Assembly: GCA_023418095.1 (NCBI GenBank)
Contig: JAEZDL010000023.1
Location: 1 to 6,676 of the forward strand
Origin: Bacteroidota bacterium
GTDB taxonomy: Bacteria > Bacteroidota > Bacteroidia > Flavobacteriales_F > PHOS-HE28
DNA: 6,676 nucleotides
Direction: 5' to 3'
The first letter of the stretch is position 1; each line of letters starts with the position of its first letter. The translations under genes were made by a program, and so were the position numbers. Below the pieces are notes generated by a model that was not told the DNA's origin, did no database searches, and worked only from the letters and a program-made list of their open reading frames with translations. Shown piece after piece: positions 1-6,425 of the stretch.

Positions 1-379
1 GTACAGCATCTGTTTCGTGGTGATGCCCGGTGGCGCTGGTACCATGGACGAACTTTTCGAGACCGTAACATTGATCCAGACAGGAAAGGTGAAGAACTTC
101 CCGATCCTGCTTTACGGCAAGGAATACTGGGCACCGGTGTTGCAGCAGATAGAGCTCATGATCGAGGCCGGAACGATCGGACGGGAGGAATTGAAATTCG
201 TGTTCGTTGCCGATAGCGTTGATGAAGCCACCTTCATGCTGCAGGATCGATTGGTCGAGATGTGGCAACAGAACCAGAAAAGGAAGGATGCGCCCAAATG
301 GTGGTTCCTGGAGCGTAGAAAGCTTGCGAAGAAGGTCCCCGTGGCCGCTGGAAATGGTTCCGGACCACAGATCTCCTGA
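1..379 (+). CDS. LOG-family (TIGR00730-type) nucleotide 5'-monophosphate phosphoribohydrolase, 3' part
   Basis: This is the C-terminal 125 residues of a LOG (lysine decarboxylase-like, Rossmann-fold) protein. The reading frame is open from base 2 and the N-terminal half lies outside the window. The diagnostic PGGxGTxxE motif is present as PGGAGTMDE at fragment residues 9-17, directly followed by LFETVTLIQTGK, the usual continuation in this family. Family members studied elsewhere hydrolyse cytokinin riboside 5'-monophosphates or similar nucleotides, releasing the base and ribose 5-phosphate; the Glu of the motif takes part in binding and catalysis. They are cytosolic. Bacterial members are often mislabelled lysine decarboxylases. 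The last 40 residues (KRKDAPKWWF... to the TGA at 377-379) form a basic, low-conservation tail. The next gene is 171 bases away and unrelated, so no operon partner is visible. The physiological substrate in this organism cannot be told from the sequence. The family call is secure. Confidence 0.9.
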   Translation, partial: YSICFVVMPGGAGTMDELFETVTLIQTGKVKNFPILLYGKEYWAPVLQQIELMIEAGTIGREELKFVFVADSVDEATFMLQDRLVEMWQQNQKRKDAPKWWFLERRKLAKKVPVAAGNGSGPQIS

Positions 380-550
380 AACCGGGTGCTTCCGGGGCCG
401 AATATTTTTCGATCGTTCGTCGAGGATCATGAGCGGCTCAGCGCAAGAATCCCATGCTCTGGCGTAAAAGCCTACTGAGCACGGGCCTTCCATTCCTGTG
501 GATCCACCGATCCTTGGTAAATTGCAGTAACAAATGGCGCTGCCTCCCTC

Positions 551-3526
551 GTGCGCCGATCGATCAACTACATGCGAGCTTTCTTCTCGGCCACGGCCAT
601 CCTCCTTATCTATAACGTCACGTTCGCCCAGGTATCCCGGATCGGGCGTGTAGCCGAACGGATCGGAGCGCTCAAGACGCAGGGCATCCAGTTCCGTCCG
701 TTCGATCTTTTCGATCGGATCGAAGCTTCACCTGCGAACGATACACTTTGGATGAAAGCCTGCACAAAGGCCGAAGTGCTGCGCTTCGATCCAGCGGTCG
801 CGGCCACTTTGCTGGCTTCCGGGCCCGAACACATCGCGCTCGCCATTCCAAGCGTGGAAGGATCGATCCTGCTCGATCTGCAAAAGGTTAACGTAACAAG
901 TCCTGACTTCGAGATCACTGTCTCCGGCGGAGAGCACATGGCGCTGCCCGAGGGGCTCCACTATCGCGGCATCATCCGCGATTCGCAGGGAACGCTTGCC
1001 GCGATCAGCATCTTCGAGAATGAATTGATGGGCATCATCGGCGATCAGACCGGGGAGCGGATCATCGGCCGCTTCGATCACGCACCCGAAGGGCTTCATG
1101 TACTCTACCACGAGAATGCGCTGCGCGGCACCTCGGGCGCCGTGTGCGCCACACCTGATGATGGCCGTGGTTATTCGGAAGAAGAGGTCACCCTGCAGGA
1201 AGGCGAACGCACCGTGCGTTGCGTGAACCTGTATTGGGAGATCGCCTATGATATCGTACAGAACAAGGGAAGCGTCGCGAACGCCACCAACTATGCCACC
1301 GGACTTTTCAACCAGAGCTCGGCTCTTTTCGATAACGATGGCATCGATGTACTGCTTTCGCAGCTTTTCGTATGGAGCTCGGCAAGCCCTTACAACGCCA
1401 CAAGCAGTTCCGGCCGGTTGGATCAGTTCGGTGATCTGCGCACGAGCTTCAACGGCGATCTGGCCCACCTGATAGACCTTGGGAATTATGGAGGCATCGC
1501 GTGGTTGAACACACTTTGCAGCGGTACGCAGTACAGAATGGGCTACAGCGGGATCGATGCTTCGTTCAACAACGTGCCCACCTATAGCTGGAGCGTTGAA
1601 GTGGTGACCCACGAACAGGGCCACAACCTGGGTTCGAAGCACACGCATGCATGCGCATGGAACGGGAACAATACCGCGATCGATGGCTGCGGCCAGGCGG
1701 CCGGCTACAGTGAAGGAGGGTGCGCACAAGGCCCGATCCCTTCCTCCAGCGTAGGCGGTACCATCATGAGCTATTGCCACCTCACCGGCACCACGATCAA
1801 GTTCGCCAACGGTTTCGGGCCTCAACCCACAGCGGTGATCACCAACGCCATCAACGGTGCTTCATGCCTCGCCACGTGCGGCAGCAGTTGCGATCCGCCT
1901 CCTGTATCGGCCACCGTAACGAGCAATTCCGCCACGATCAGCTGGAGCAACGTGAACGCCATCTCGTACGACCTGCAATGGAAACTCGCTTCGGGTTCGC
2001 TTTGGACCACCGTTGCAGGGATCAGCGGAACAAGCCATCAACTCACAGGGCTTGCCCAGGGTACCACCTACAATTACCGCGTGCTGTCGAATTGTTCCGG
2101 TGCAACATCACCCTGGTCCGCCACCGGTTCATTAACCACGATCGTTCCCTGCACCGATGCGCTCGAGCCGAACAACTCGATCGGCGCTGCCGCGACACTT
2201 CAGCTTCCGGCCAACTTCAACGCATTGATCGCCAATTCAACCGACGTGGATCATTACCAGATCACCCTGGACCAAACGGCGAACATCAACATCTTCATGA
2301 CGAATGTCTCCGAGGATTTCGATCTGCGGCTCCTGAACTCGAGCGGTTCCCAGATCGCCATTTCACAGAACGGAGGCACCACTGCGGAATCGATCCAATA
2401 CAGCAATGCAGCGCCGGGCACCTATTACATCCACGTGTATGGCTGGAATGCGACGTACAACTCTCTCGTGTGCTACAACCTGGCGGTTTCCATATCAGGC
2501 GCACAAGGTTGCGGCACACCGCAGGGTCTTACCTCCACGAACATTACCACCACTTCGGCACTCGTTCAATGGAACAGCACGCAGGGCGCAGGTTCCTACA
2601 ACGTGCAATGGAAGCAGGCCAGTGCCCCCAATTGGAATACGACAGGGAACATCGCCGGTACGAGCCATACGCTGAACGATCTGCTTCCCGGTACGGCCTA
2701 TCAATTCAAGGTGCGCGCGAATTGCTCCGGCGGCAGTTCGCTCTATTCCACCTCGGGCGAATTCTCCACCGTGAACGATCCCTGTGCGACCGGAGTGAAG
2801 GCGAACATACAATTATGGCTGGATGGCGCCTATTCCGAAGCGCAACAGATAATGCGTGATGACCTGAGGGTGCTTGGTCTTGTGCCGATCCAGGAACCGT
2901 ACACCACCATGGGGTTCGATGTAGATGGAACTCTTACTACGAGTTCGGCAAGACTTGCTGTCTCCGGCAACAGCGCGATCGTGGACTGGGTGCTGGTCGA
3001 ACTCAGGCTGGGAGCCGATCCGAGCCAGATAGTGACCACACGTGCGGGTCTTTTGCGCCGTGATGGCACCGTTGTGAGCCCCGATGATGGCGCCAGCCAG
3101 ATCAACTTCTGCGTGCCCCCGGCTTCATACTTCGTTTCCGTAAGGCATCGCAATCACCTGCCCTGCATGACAGCGGCCGCTGTGCCGCTCACCAGCAGCG
3201 GTTCAACGGTGGATTTCCGTGCAGGCGGAACGAGCACATACGGCACCAATGCCCGGCGCATTTCGAATGGAGCTTCGCGGCTATGGGCCGGCAACACGAA
3301 CGGCGACCATATGGTGAAGTTCTCGGGCCAGGCCAATGATCGCGACCTGATCATCGCGTTGCTCGGAGGGGTCGTGCCCACGGCGAGCCAGAACGGTTAT
3401 TACGGTGCAGATGTGAATCTGGATGGTGTGGTGAAATACACCGGAGCGGGCAACGATCGCGATGTGATCCTGAGCACTGTTGGAGGCGTGGTGCCCACCA
3501 ACGTGGTCCAGCAGCAGATGCCTTGA
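551..3526 (+). CDS. Secreted modular zinc metalloprotease (reprolysin-like metzincin) with FnIII-PPC-FnIII and C-terminal NDRD repeats
   Basis: This is a 991-codon secreted protease. The start drawn is GTG at 551; ATG at 572 (residue 8) is equally possible and gives a more typical signal peptide, with a hydrophobic stretch ending VTFA-Q at residues 23-27. Residues about 28-215 look like a propeptide. The catalytic domain (about 222-443) holds the metzincin zinc site HEQGHNLGSKH, with ligands H354, H358 and H364 and catalytic E355, and a Met-turn at TIMSYCH (M406). This fits reprolysin-like (M12B-type) peptidases. Then follow FnIII (about 448-530), a PPC domain beginning DALEPNNS (about 534-650), a second FnIII (about 653-741), a C-terminal module (about 745-890) with VDWVLVELR and SVRHRNHL, and two NDRD repeats (915-944, 954-983). 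No classical type IX secretion C-terminal domain is visible. The likely role is extracellular protein degradation; the substrate is unknown. The gene appears to be transcribed alone and converges on the following gene. Confidence 0.88.
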   Translation: MRRSINYMRAFFSATAILLIYNVTFAQVSRIGRVAERIGALKTQGIQFRPFDLFDRIEASPANDTLWMKACTKAEVLRFDPAVAATLLASGPEHIALAIPSVEGSILLDLQKVNVTSPDFEITVSGGEHMALPEGLHYRGIIRDSQGTLAAISIFENELMGIIGDQTGERIIGRFDHAPEGLHVLYHENALRGTSGAVCATPDDGRGYSEEEVTLQEGERTVRCVNLYWEIAYDIVQNKGSVANATNYATGLFNQSSALFDNDGIDVLLSQLFVWSSASPYNATSSSGRLDQFGDLRTSFNGDLAHLIDLGNYGGIAWLNTLCSGTQYRMGYSGIDASFNNVPTYSWSVEVVTHEQGHNLGSKHTHACAWNGNNTAIDGCGQAAGYSEGGCAQGPIPSSSVGGTIMSYCHLTGTTIKFANGFGPQPTAVITNAINGASCLATCGSSCDPPPVSATVTSNSATISWSNVNAISYDLQWKLASGSLWTTVAGISGTSHQLTGLAQGTTYNYRVLSNCSGATSPWSATGSLTTIVPCTDALEPNNSIGAAATLQLPANFNALIANSTDVDHYQITLDQTANINIFMTNVSEDFDLRLLNSSGSQIAISQNGGTTAESIQYSNAAPGTYYIHVYGWNATYNSLVCYNLAVSISGAQGCGTPQGLTSTNITTTSALVQWNSTQGAGSYNVQWKQASAPNWNTTGNIAGTSHTLNDLLPGTAYQFKVRANCSGGSSLYSTSGEFSTVNDPCATGVKANIQLWLDGAYSEAQQIMRDDLRVLGLVPIQEPYTTMGFDVDGTLTTSSARLAVSGNSAIVDWVLVELRLGADPSQIVTTRAGLLRRDGTVVSPDDGASQINFCVPPASYFVSVRHRNHLPCMTAAAVPLTSSGSTVDFRAGGTSTYGTNARRISNGASRLWAGNTNGDHMVKFSGQANDRDLIIALLGGVVPTASQNGYYGADVNLDGVVKYTGAGNDRDVILSTVGGVVPTNVVQQQMP
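3293..3499 (+). repeat. Two tandem 30-residue NDRD repeats at the protease C-terminus (coding repeat)
   Basis: Residues 915-944 and 954-983 of the protease align without gaps at a 39-residue offset, with 16 of 30 positions identical by hand. The shared frame is N-x-D-x-x-V-K-(F/Y)-(S/T)-G-x-x-N-D-R-D-x-I ending GGVVPT. The second copy begins DVNLDG, which resembles the acidic start of a dockerin or EF-hand calcium loop. However, the usual Asp at loop position 12 is a Gly, and the NDRD cluster sits a few residues later. The DNA copies are bases 3293-3382 and 3410-3499. The protein ends eight residues after the second copy. I recall this repeat pair at the ends of other secreted Bacteroidota proteins, but could not check it here. 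Confidence 0.8.
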
Positions 3527-3537
3527 TCGTGGATCAA
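3523..3537. repeat. Perfect short palindrome spanning both convergent stop codons
   Basis: The sequence TTGATC-GTG-GATCAA is a perfect 6-bp inverted repeat with a 3-base loop. One arm contains the TGA stop of the protease (3524-3526), and the other contains the TGA of the - strand YqaA-type gene (3536-3534). No T-run follows on either strand, so it is not a canonical intrinsic terminator. It is the only dyad in the 7 bases that separate the two genes. Confidence 0.6.
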
Positions 3538-3980
3538 CGCAGCACCTGGAGCACCACGAAGTAGCGCAATGCCTTGCCGGCGAGCATGAGCACCATTACC
3601 GGCAACACGGGGGCTTTTCCCATGCCGAGGGCCACTGCGAGCGGATCGCCGATCAGCGGCACCCAGGTGAGCAGGGCGAGCCATGATCCGTATCTGCCCA
3701 CCGATCGCTCGTAGCGAAGCACTTTCGCTGGATCCATCCGCAACCAGCTCCCGATCCGATCGATGCTGCCCATGCGGCCGATCGCATAACAGGTCGATCC
3801 GCCGAGCCAGTTGCCAGCACTGGCGACCGCCCAAAGTGCCAATGTGCTCCAAGGCCCCATCGCCATGGCGGCAAGGACCGCTTCGGAACTGAACGGCAGT
3901 ATCGTGGCCGCCAGGAAGCAACTGAAGAAAAGTCCCCAAAGCCCGCCATCCACCGATCCAACCCATGCATCCATATTCAT
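3534..3980 (-). CDS. YqaA-family (DedA/VTT-like) inner-membrane protein
   Basis: This is a 148-residue hydrophobic protein on the - strand. The ATG at 3980 is preferred over the in-frame TTG at 3983. A third option, ATG at 3974, has a purine-rich AGAAGG about 9 bases upstream and would give an even better ribosome-site spacing. Visible features are a first hydrophobic segment (about 14-38) containing ATILPFSSE, a second (about 45-66) followed by GNWLGG and YAIGR, the conserved re-entrant-like segment LLTWVPLIGDPLAVALG (about 103-119), and a last helix (about 123-146). This pattern is typical of the small YqaA/COG1238 proteins related to the DedA/SNARE-associated family. Larger DedA relatives are implicated in lipid-carrier transport and membrane homeostasis, but the role of the short YqaA form is not established. 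It converges on the protease gene and diverges from the beta-barrel gene, so it is probably monocistronic. Confidence 0.87.
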   Translation of the reverse strand: MNMDAWVGSVDGGLWGLFFSCFLAATILPFSSEAVLAAMAMGPWSTLALWAVASAGNWLGGSTCYAIGRMGSIDRIGSWLRMDPAKVLRYERSVGRYGSWLALLTWVPLIGDPLAVALGMGKAPVLPVMVLMLAGKALRYFVVLQVLR

Positions 3981-4000
3981 CAACCTTCTGGAACCCGCGC

Positions 4001-4008
4001 CAAATGTA
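4001..4008 (-). promoter_or_regulatory. Candidate -7 box (TACATTTG) for the YqaA-type gene
   Basis: Read on the - strand, bases 4008-4001 are TACATTTG, an exact match to the Bacteroidota -7 consensus TAnnTTTG. It lies about 20 bases before the ATG at 3980, giving a short leader of roughly 10-20 bases. No clear TTG-type -33 element is present 17-21 bases upstream, so only half of the promoter is supported. Confidence 0.4.
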
Positions 4009-4064
4009 GGCTTCGCGTCCCCGGCATGGGATCTGAAAAATCGATCCAGCCAAGAAGCAAAGAG

Positions 4065-4745
4065 ATGAATAAGCCGATCCTCGCCATCGCGATCGCCTTG
4101 ATCGCCGGCACCGCGAACGCTCAGTTGGAACGACGGCCTGTAACGCTGAGCGGAGGTTTTGAGGCCGGCTTCCCGATCGGTGAATTCAACGATACCTGGG
4201 GCCGCGAGATCATGGGCTTGAGCGGTGATCTCACGATGCCGATGAAGCTGCTGCCATTTGATTGGGGTTTCGACTTCGCGTGGGGAAGGATGGGCGGCGG
4301 ATCGAAGGAGATCCCGATCGAAGATGAATACCTCGAGGTCGCCACCGGCGATCTACGCGTCCACAGCAACATCTTCGGGTACCATGGACTGTTGCGTCTC
4401 AAACCATTCAACGGGAAGATCAGCCCGTACGTGGAAGGATTGATCGGCGCACGACAGTTCACCACGCGCACACGCGTGATGGTGGATGGCATGGATCAGC
4501 CATACTTCGAGCAACGCAACTCGAATGAATTCGTTTGGAGCCACGGCTGGGCGGCCGGTATCCAGGTCGCACCGACGCAGATGTTCTACATCGAAGCGCG
4601 TGCTGAAAGACTGAACGGCGGGCCTGTGCAATACGTCGATCCATCCACCATCGAGATCTCCGATCAGGGCGATGTTTCCTTCGGGACGCTCAACTCGGGC
4701 ACGCGTGTACTGAACTTCCACCTTGGTGTAGGCCTTCGGTTCTGA
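4065..4745 (+). CDS. Small outer-membrane beta-barrel protein
   Basis: This 226-residue protein starts at ATG 4065, preceded by the purine-rich AAGAAGCAAAGAG. The frame is open to an upstream ATG at 4026, but that would bury the signal peptide behind 13 polar residues, so the later start is chosen. MNKPILAIAIALIAGTANA followed by Q is a clear Sec signal peptide with a typical Bacteroidota A-Q junction. The mature part has alternating polar and aromatic/hydrophobic stretches that read as beta strands, for example TLSGGFEAGFPIGEF, GYHGLLRLKPF, SPYVEGLIGARQF, FYIEARAERL and the final LNFHLGVGLRF. The protein ends in Phe, as outer-membrane barrels do. This suits a small, roughly eight-strand barrel of the OMP_b-brl (PF13505-like) type. 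A strongly acidic stretch lies near residues 82-96. The ligand or function is unknown. It is divergent from the YqaA gene and 132 bases ahead of purH. Confidence 0.8.
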   Translation: MNKPILAIAIALIAGTANAQLERRPVTLSGGFEAGFPIGEFNDTWGREIMGLSGDLTMPMKLLPFDWGFDFAWGRMGGGSKEIPIEDEYLEVATGDLRVHSNIFGYHGLLRLKPFNGKISPYVEGLIGARQFTTRTRVMVDGMDQPYFEQRNSNEFVWSHGWAAGIQVAPTQMFYIEARAERLNGGPVQYVDPSTIEISDQGDVSFGTLNSGTRVLNFHLGVGLRF

Positions 4746-4810
4746 TCGCGATCGCAGCAATCGTGGGTAACAATGTTGGTAACCTCTGTGAAACGTGCGG
4801 CCTGCGCGCC

Positions 4811-4840
4811 TTGGATCGCCATTTCCGTGACGTAAACTTG
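4811..4840 (+). promoter_or_regulatory. Candidate Bacteroidota-type promoter for purH-mreB
   Basis: TTG at 4811-4813 and TAAACTTG at 4833-4840 are separated by 19 bases. The second box matches the -7 consensus TAnnTTTG at five of six fixed positions, and the spacing is as expected for a -33/-7 pair read by the Bacteroidota primary sigma factor. Transcription would begin near 4846, leaving about 30 bases of leader before the TTG start of purH. The call rests on motif matching only. Confidence 0.42.
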
Positions 4841-4877
4841 CGCCGGAAAAGCCGGGCGAACACGCACGCAAAGCACA

Positions 4878-6413
4878 TTGGACGGGCAAAAACGGATCCA
4901 GAGCGCACTTATTTCGGTCTTCCACAAGGATGGATTGGAACCGATCATCCGGGAGTTGGATCGCGCATCCATCCACCTGTATTCAACCGGCGGCACGCAG
5001 GAATTCATTGAAGGCCTCGGCGTGAAGGTGACGCCCGTGGAAGAACTCACCACCTATCCGAGCATCCTCGGCGGACGGGTGAAAACGTTGCATCCGAAAG
5101 TGTTCGGCGGCATTCTTGGCCGTCGTGATCTGGAGAGTGATGTGGCGCAGCTCGAAGAATATCATATCCCACCGATCGACCTTGTGATCGTGGATCTGTA
5201 TCCGTTCGAACAGACCGTTGCCGCAGGCGGAAGTGAGGCATCGATCATCGAAAAGATCGACATCGGAGGCATCGCGCTGATCCGTGCCGCTGCCAAGAAC
5301 CACAAGGATGTGGTGATCGTTCCTTCGCAAGCCGGTTACCCGGAACTGCTCCGGATCCTGCGGGATCGGAACGCCAGCACGACCTATGCTGAACGGAGGA
5401 AATTCGCTGCTGGCGCATTCGCGGTAAGCTCGCATTACGACAGCGCGATCCATGGGTGGTTCGCCGGTGAAGGATCGGATGATCTTTCGGACGCCGGACC
5501 CGAGCATGTGCTGCGCTACGGTGAGAACCCGCATCAAACGGGCGGTTTTCGTGGTGATCTCAACGGCATGTTCCGCCAGTTGCACGGCAAGGAGCTCAGC
5601 TACAACAACCTGCTGGACCTCGATGCCGCAGTTCGCCTGATCGATGACATGGGCACGATCGAAGGTGTCCCCTTCGCTATCCTGAAACATAACAACGCGT
5701 GTGGCGCTGCTGTAAGGCCATCGTTGAAGGAAGCGTGGGATGCGGCATTGGCCGGCGATCCGGTGAGCGCCTTCGGCGGTGTATTGATCACCAATTCAAG
5801 GATCGACGCAGAAACAGCCGCCGCGATCGATACGATCTTCTTCGAGATCATAGCCGCACCGGCATATGACCAGGATGCGCTGGATATTCTTCAGAAGAAG
5901 AAGAACCGTGTGATCCTTGAACGCAGGCCTGTCGCGTCCAGCGGCCGTAACCTGGAAGTAAGATCCGCGTTGAACGGGCTGCTCGTGCAATCCAAGGATA
6001 CCGCCGTTGAAGGCCCCGGCCAGATGCGATCAGTCACAACCAAAGCTCCCGATGCCGGTGAACTTCGTGATCTGGTCTTCGCCAACATCCTGGTGAAGCA
6101 TACGAAGAGCAATGCGATCGTGCTCGCGAAAGGCGATCAGCTGCTCGCGAGCGGCACCGGCCAGACCAGCCGCGTGGATGCCCTTCAACAGGCCATCGCG
6201 AAGGCCGTGAAATTCACCTTTCCGCTGCAAGGGGCGGTAATGGCCAGCGACGCGTTCTTCCCATTCCCTGATTGCGTGGAGATCGCGCACAAGGCCGGCA
6301 TAACCGCGGTGGTGCAGCCCGGTGGAAGCATCCGCGATCAGGAGAGCATCGACTATTGCAACAGCAACGGCTTGGCCATGTGCCTCACCGGAAACCGCCA
6401 TTTCAAACACTGA
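4878..6413 (+). CDS. purH: Bifunctional AICAR formyltransferase / IMP cyclohydrolase
   Basis: This full-length 511-residue PurH (E. coli enzyme about 529) carries out the last two steps of de novo purine synthesis: formylation of AICAR with 10-formyl-THF, then ring closure to IMP. It is a cytosolic enzyme. The N-terminal cyclohydrolase domain (1 to about 200) shows STGGT (36-40), GGRVKTLHPK (65-74), VDLYPF (105-110), IDIGG (127-131) and RAAAKNH (136-142). These supply K69, Y108, D128 and K140, counterparts of the known catalytic Lys, Tyr, Asp and Lys. The formyltransferase domain shows LRYGENPHQ (212-220), the catalytic pair K270-H271 in KHNNACG, DPVSAFGG (294-301), GQTSRVDA (428-435) and the terminal LTGNRHFKH. 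The start is inferred to be TTG at 4878: the frame is closed by TAA at 4833 and has no ATG or GTG between, while homologous N-termini begin within a few residues of here. mreB follows after 12 bases, probably as one operon. Confidence 0.97.
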   Translation: MDGQKRIQSALISVFHKDGLEPIIRELDRASIHLYSTGGTQEFIEGLGVKVTPVEELTTYPSILGGRVKTLHPKVFGGILGRRDLESDVAQLEEYHIPPIDLVIVDLYPFEQTVAAGGSEASIIEKIDIGGIALIRAAAKNHKDVVIVPSQAGYPELLRILRDRNASTTYAERRKFAAGAFAVSSHYDSAIHGWFAGEGSDDLSDAGPEHVLRYGENPHQTGGFRGDLNGMFRQLHGKELSYNNLLDLDAAVRLIDDMGTIEGVPFAILKHNNACGAAVRPSLKEAWDAALAGDPVSAFGGVLITNSRIDAETAAAIDTIFFEIIAAPAYDQDALDILQKKKNRVILERRPVASSGRNLEVRSALNGLLVQSKDTAVEGPGQMRSVTTKAPDAGELRDLVFANILVKHTKSNAIVLAKGDQLLASGTGQTSRVDALQQAIAKAVKFTFPLQGAVMASDAFFPFPDCVEIAHKAGITAVVQPGGSIRDQESIDYCNSNGLAMCLTGNRHFKH

Positions 6414-6425
6414 ACGATCAGGCTC

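Noticed and set aside
518..525. TAAATTGC as a -7 box for the protease gene
   Set aside because: It matches only four of six fixed positions of TAnnTTTG, and no TTG element stands 17-21 bases upstream.
728..1825. Long antisense open frame (365 codons) opposite the protease gene
   Set aside because: It lies wholly inside the secure metalloprotease, whose frame carries the zinc motif. Its translation shows no recognisable domain, and the composition is that of a complementary-strand shadow in GC-rich DNA.
1720..2859. Long same-strand open frame (379 codons) overlapping the protease in another frame
   Set aside because: The translation is rich in Arg, His and Gln with no domain, while the FnIII and PPC modules are read in the 551 frame. 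It is a frame shadow.
3400..4053. 217-codon - strand frame covering the YqaA gene
   Set aside because: The 3534-3980 frame gives the conserved YqaA motifs and hydrophobic segments; this frame gives none and also runs into the protease.
4026..4064. Upstream ATG extension of the beta-barrel gene
   Set aside because: It would place 13 polar residues in front of a clear signal peptide; the ATG at 4065 has a purine-rich leader and gives a normal signal sequence.
4748..4755. GCGATCGC, identical to the cyanobacterial HIP1 palindrome (also at 4089-4096)
   Set aside because: Two copies are explained by the general excess of GATC/CGATCG in this window; the protein content is Bacteroidota-like, not cyanobacterial.
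4766..4783. Direct repeat GGTAAC ... GGTAAC, spaced 12 bases, upstream of purH
   Set aside because: Six-base repeats are expected by chance, there is no third copy or dyad, and they lie upstream of the proposed promoter without matching an operator I know.
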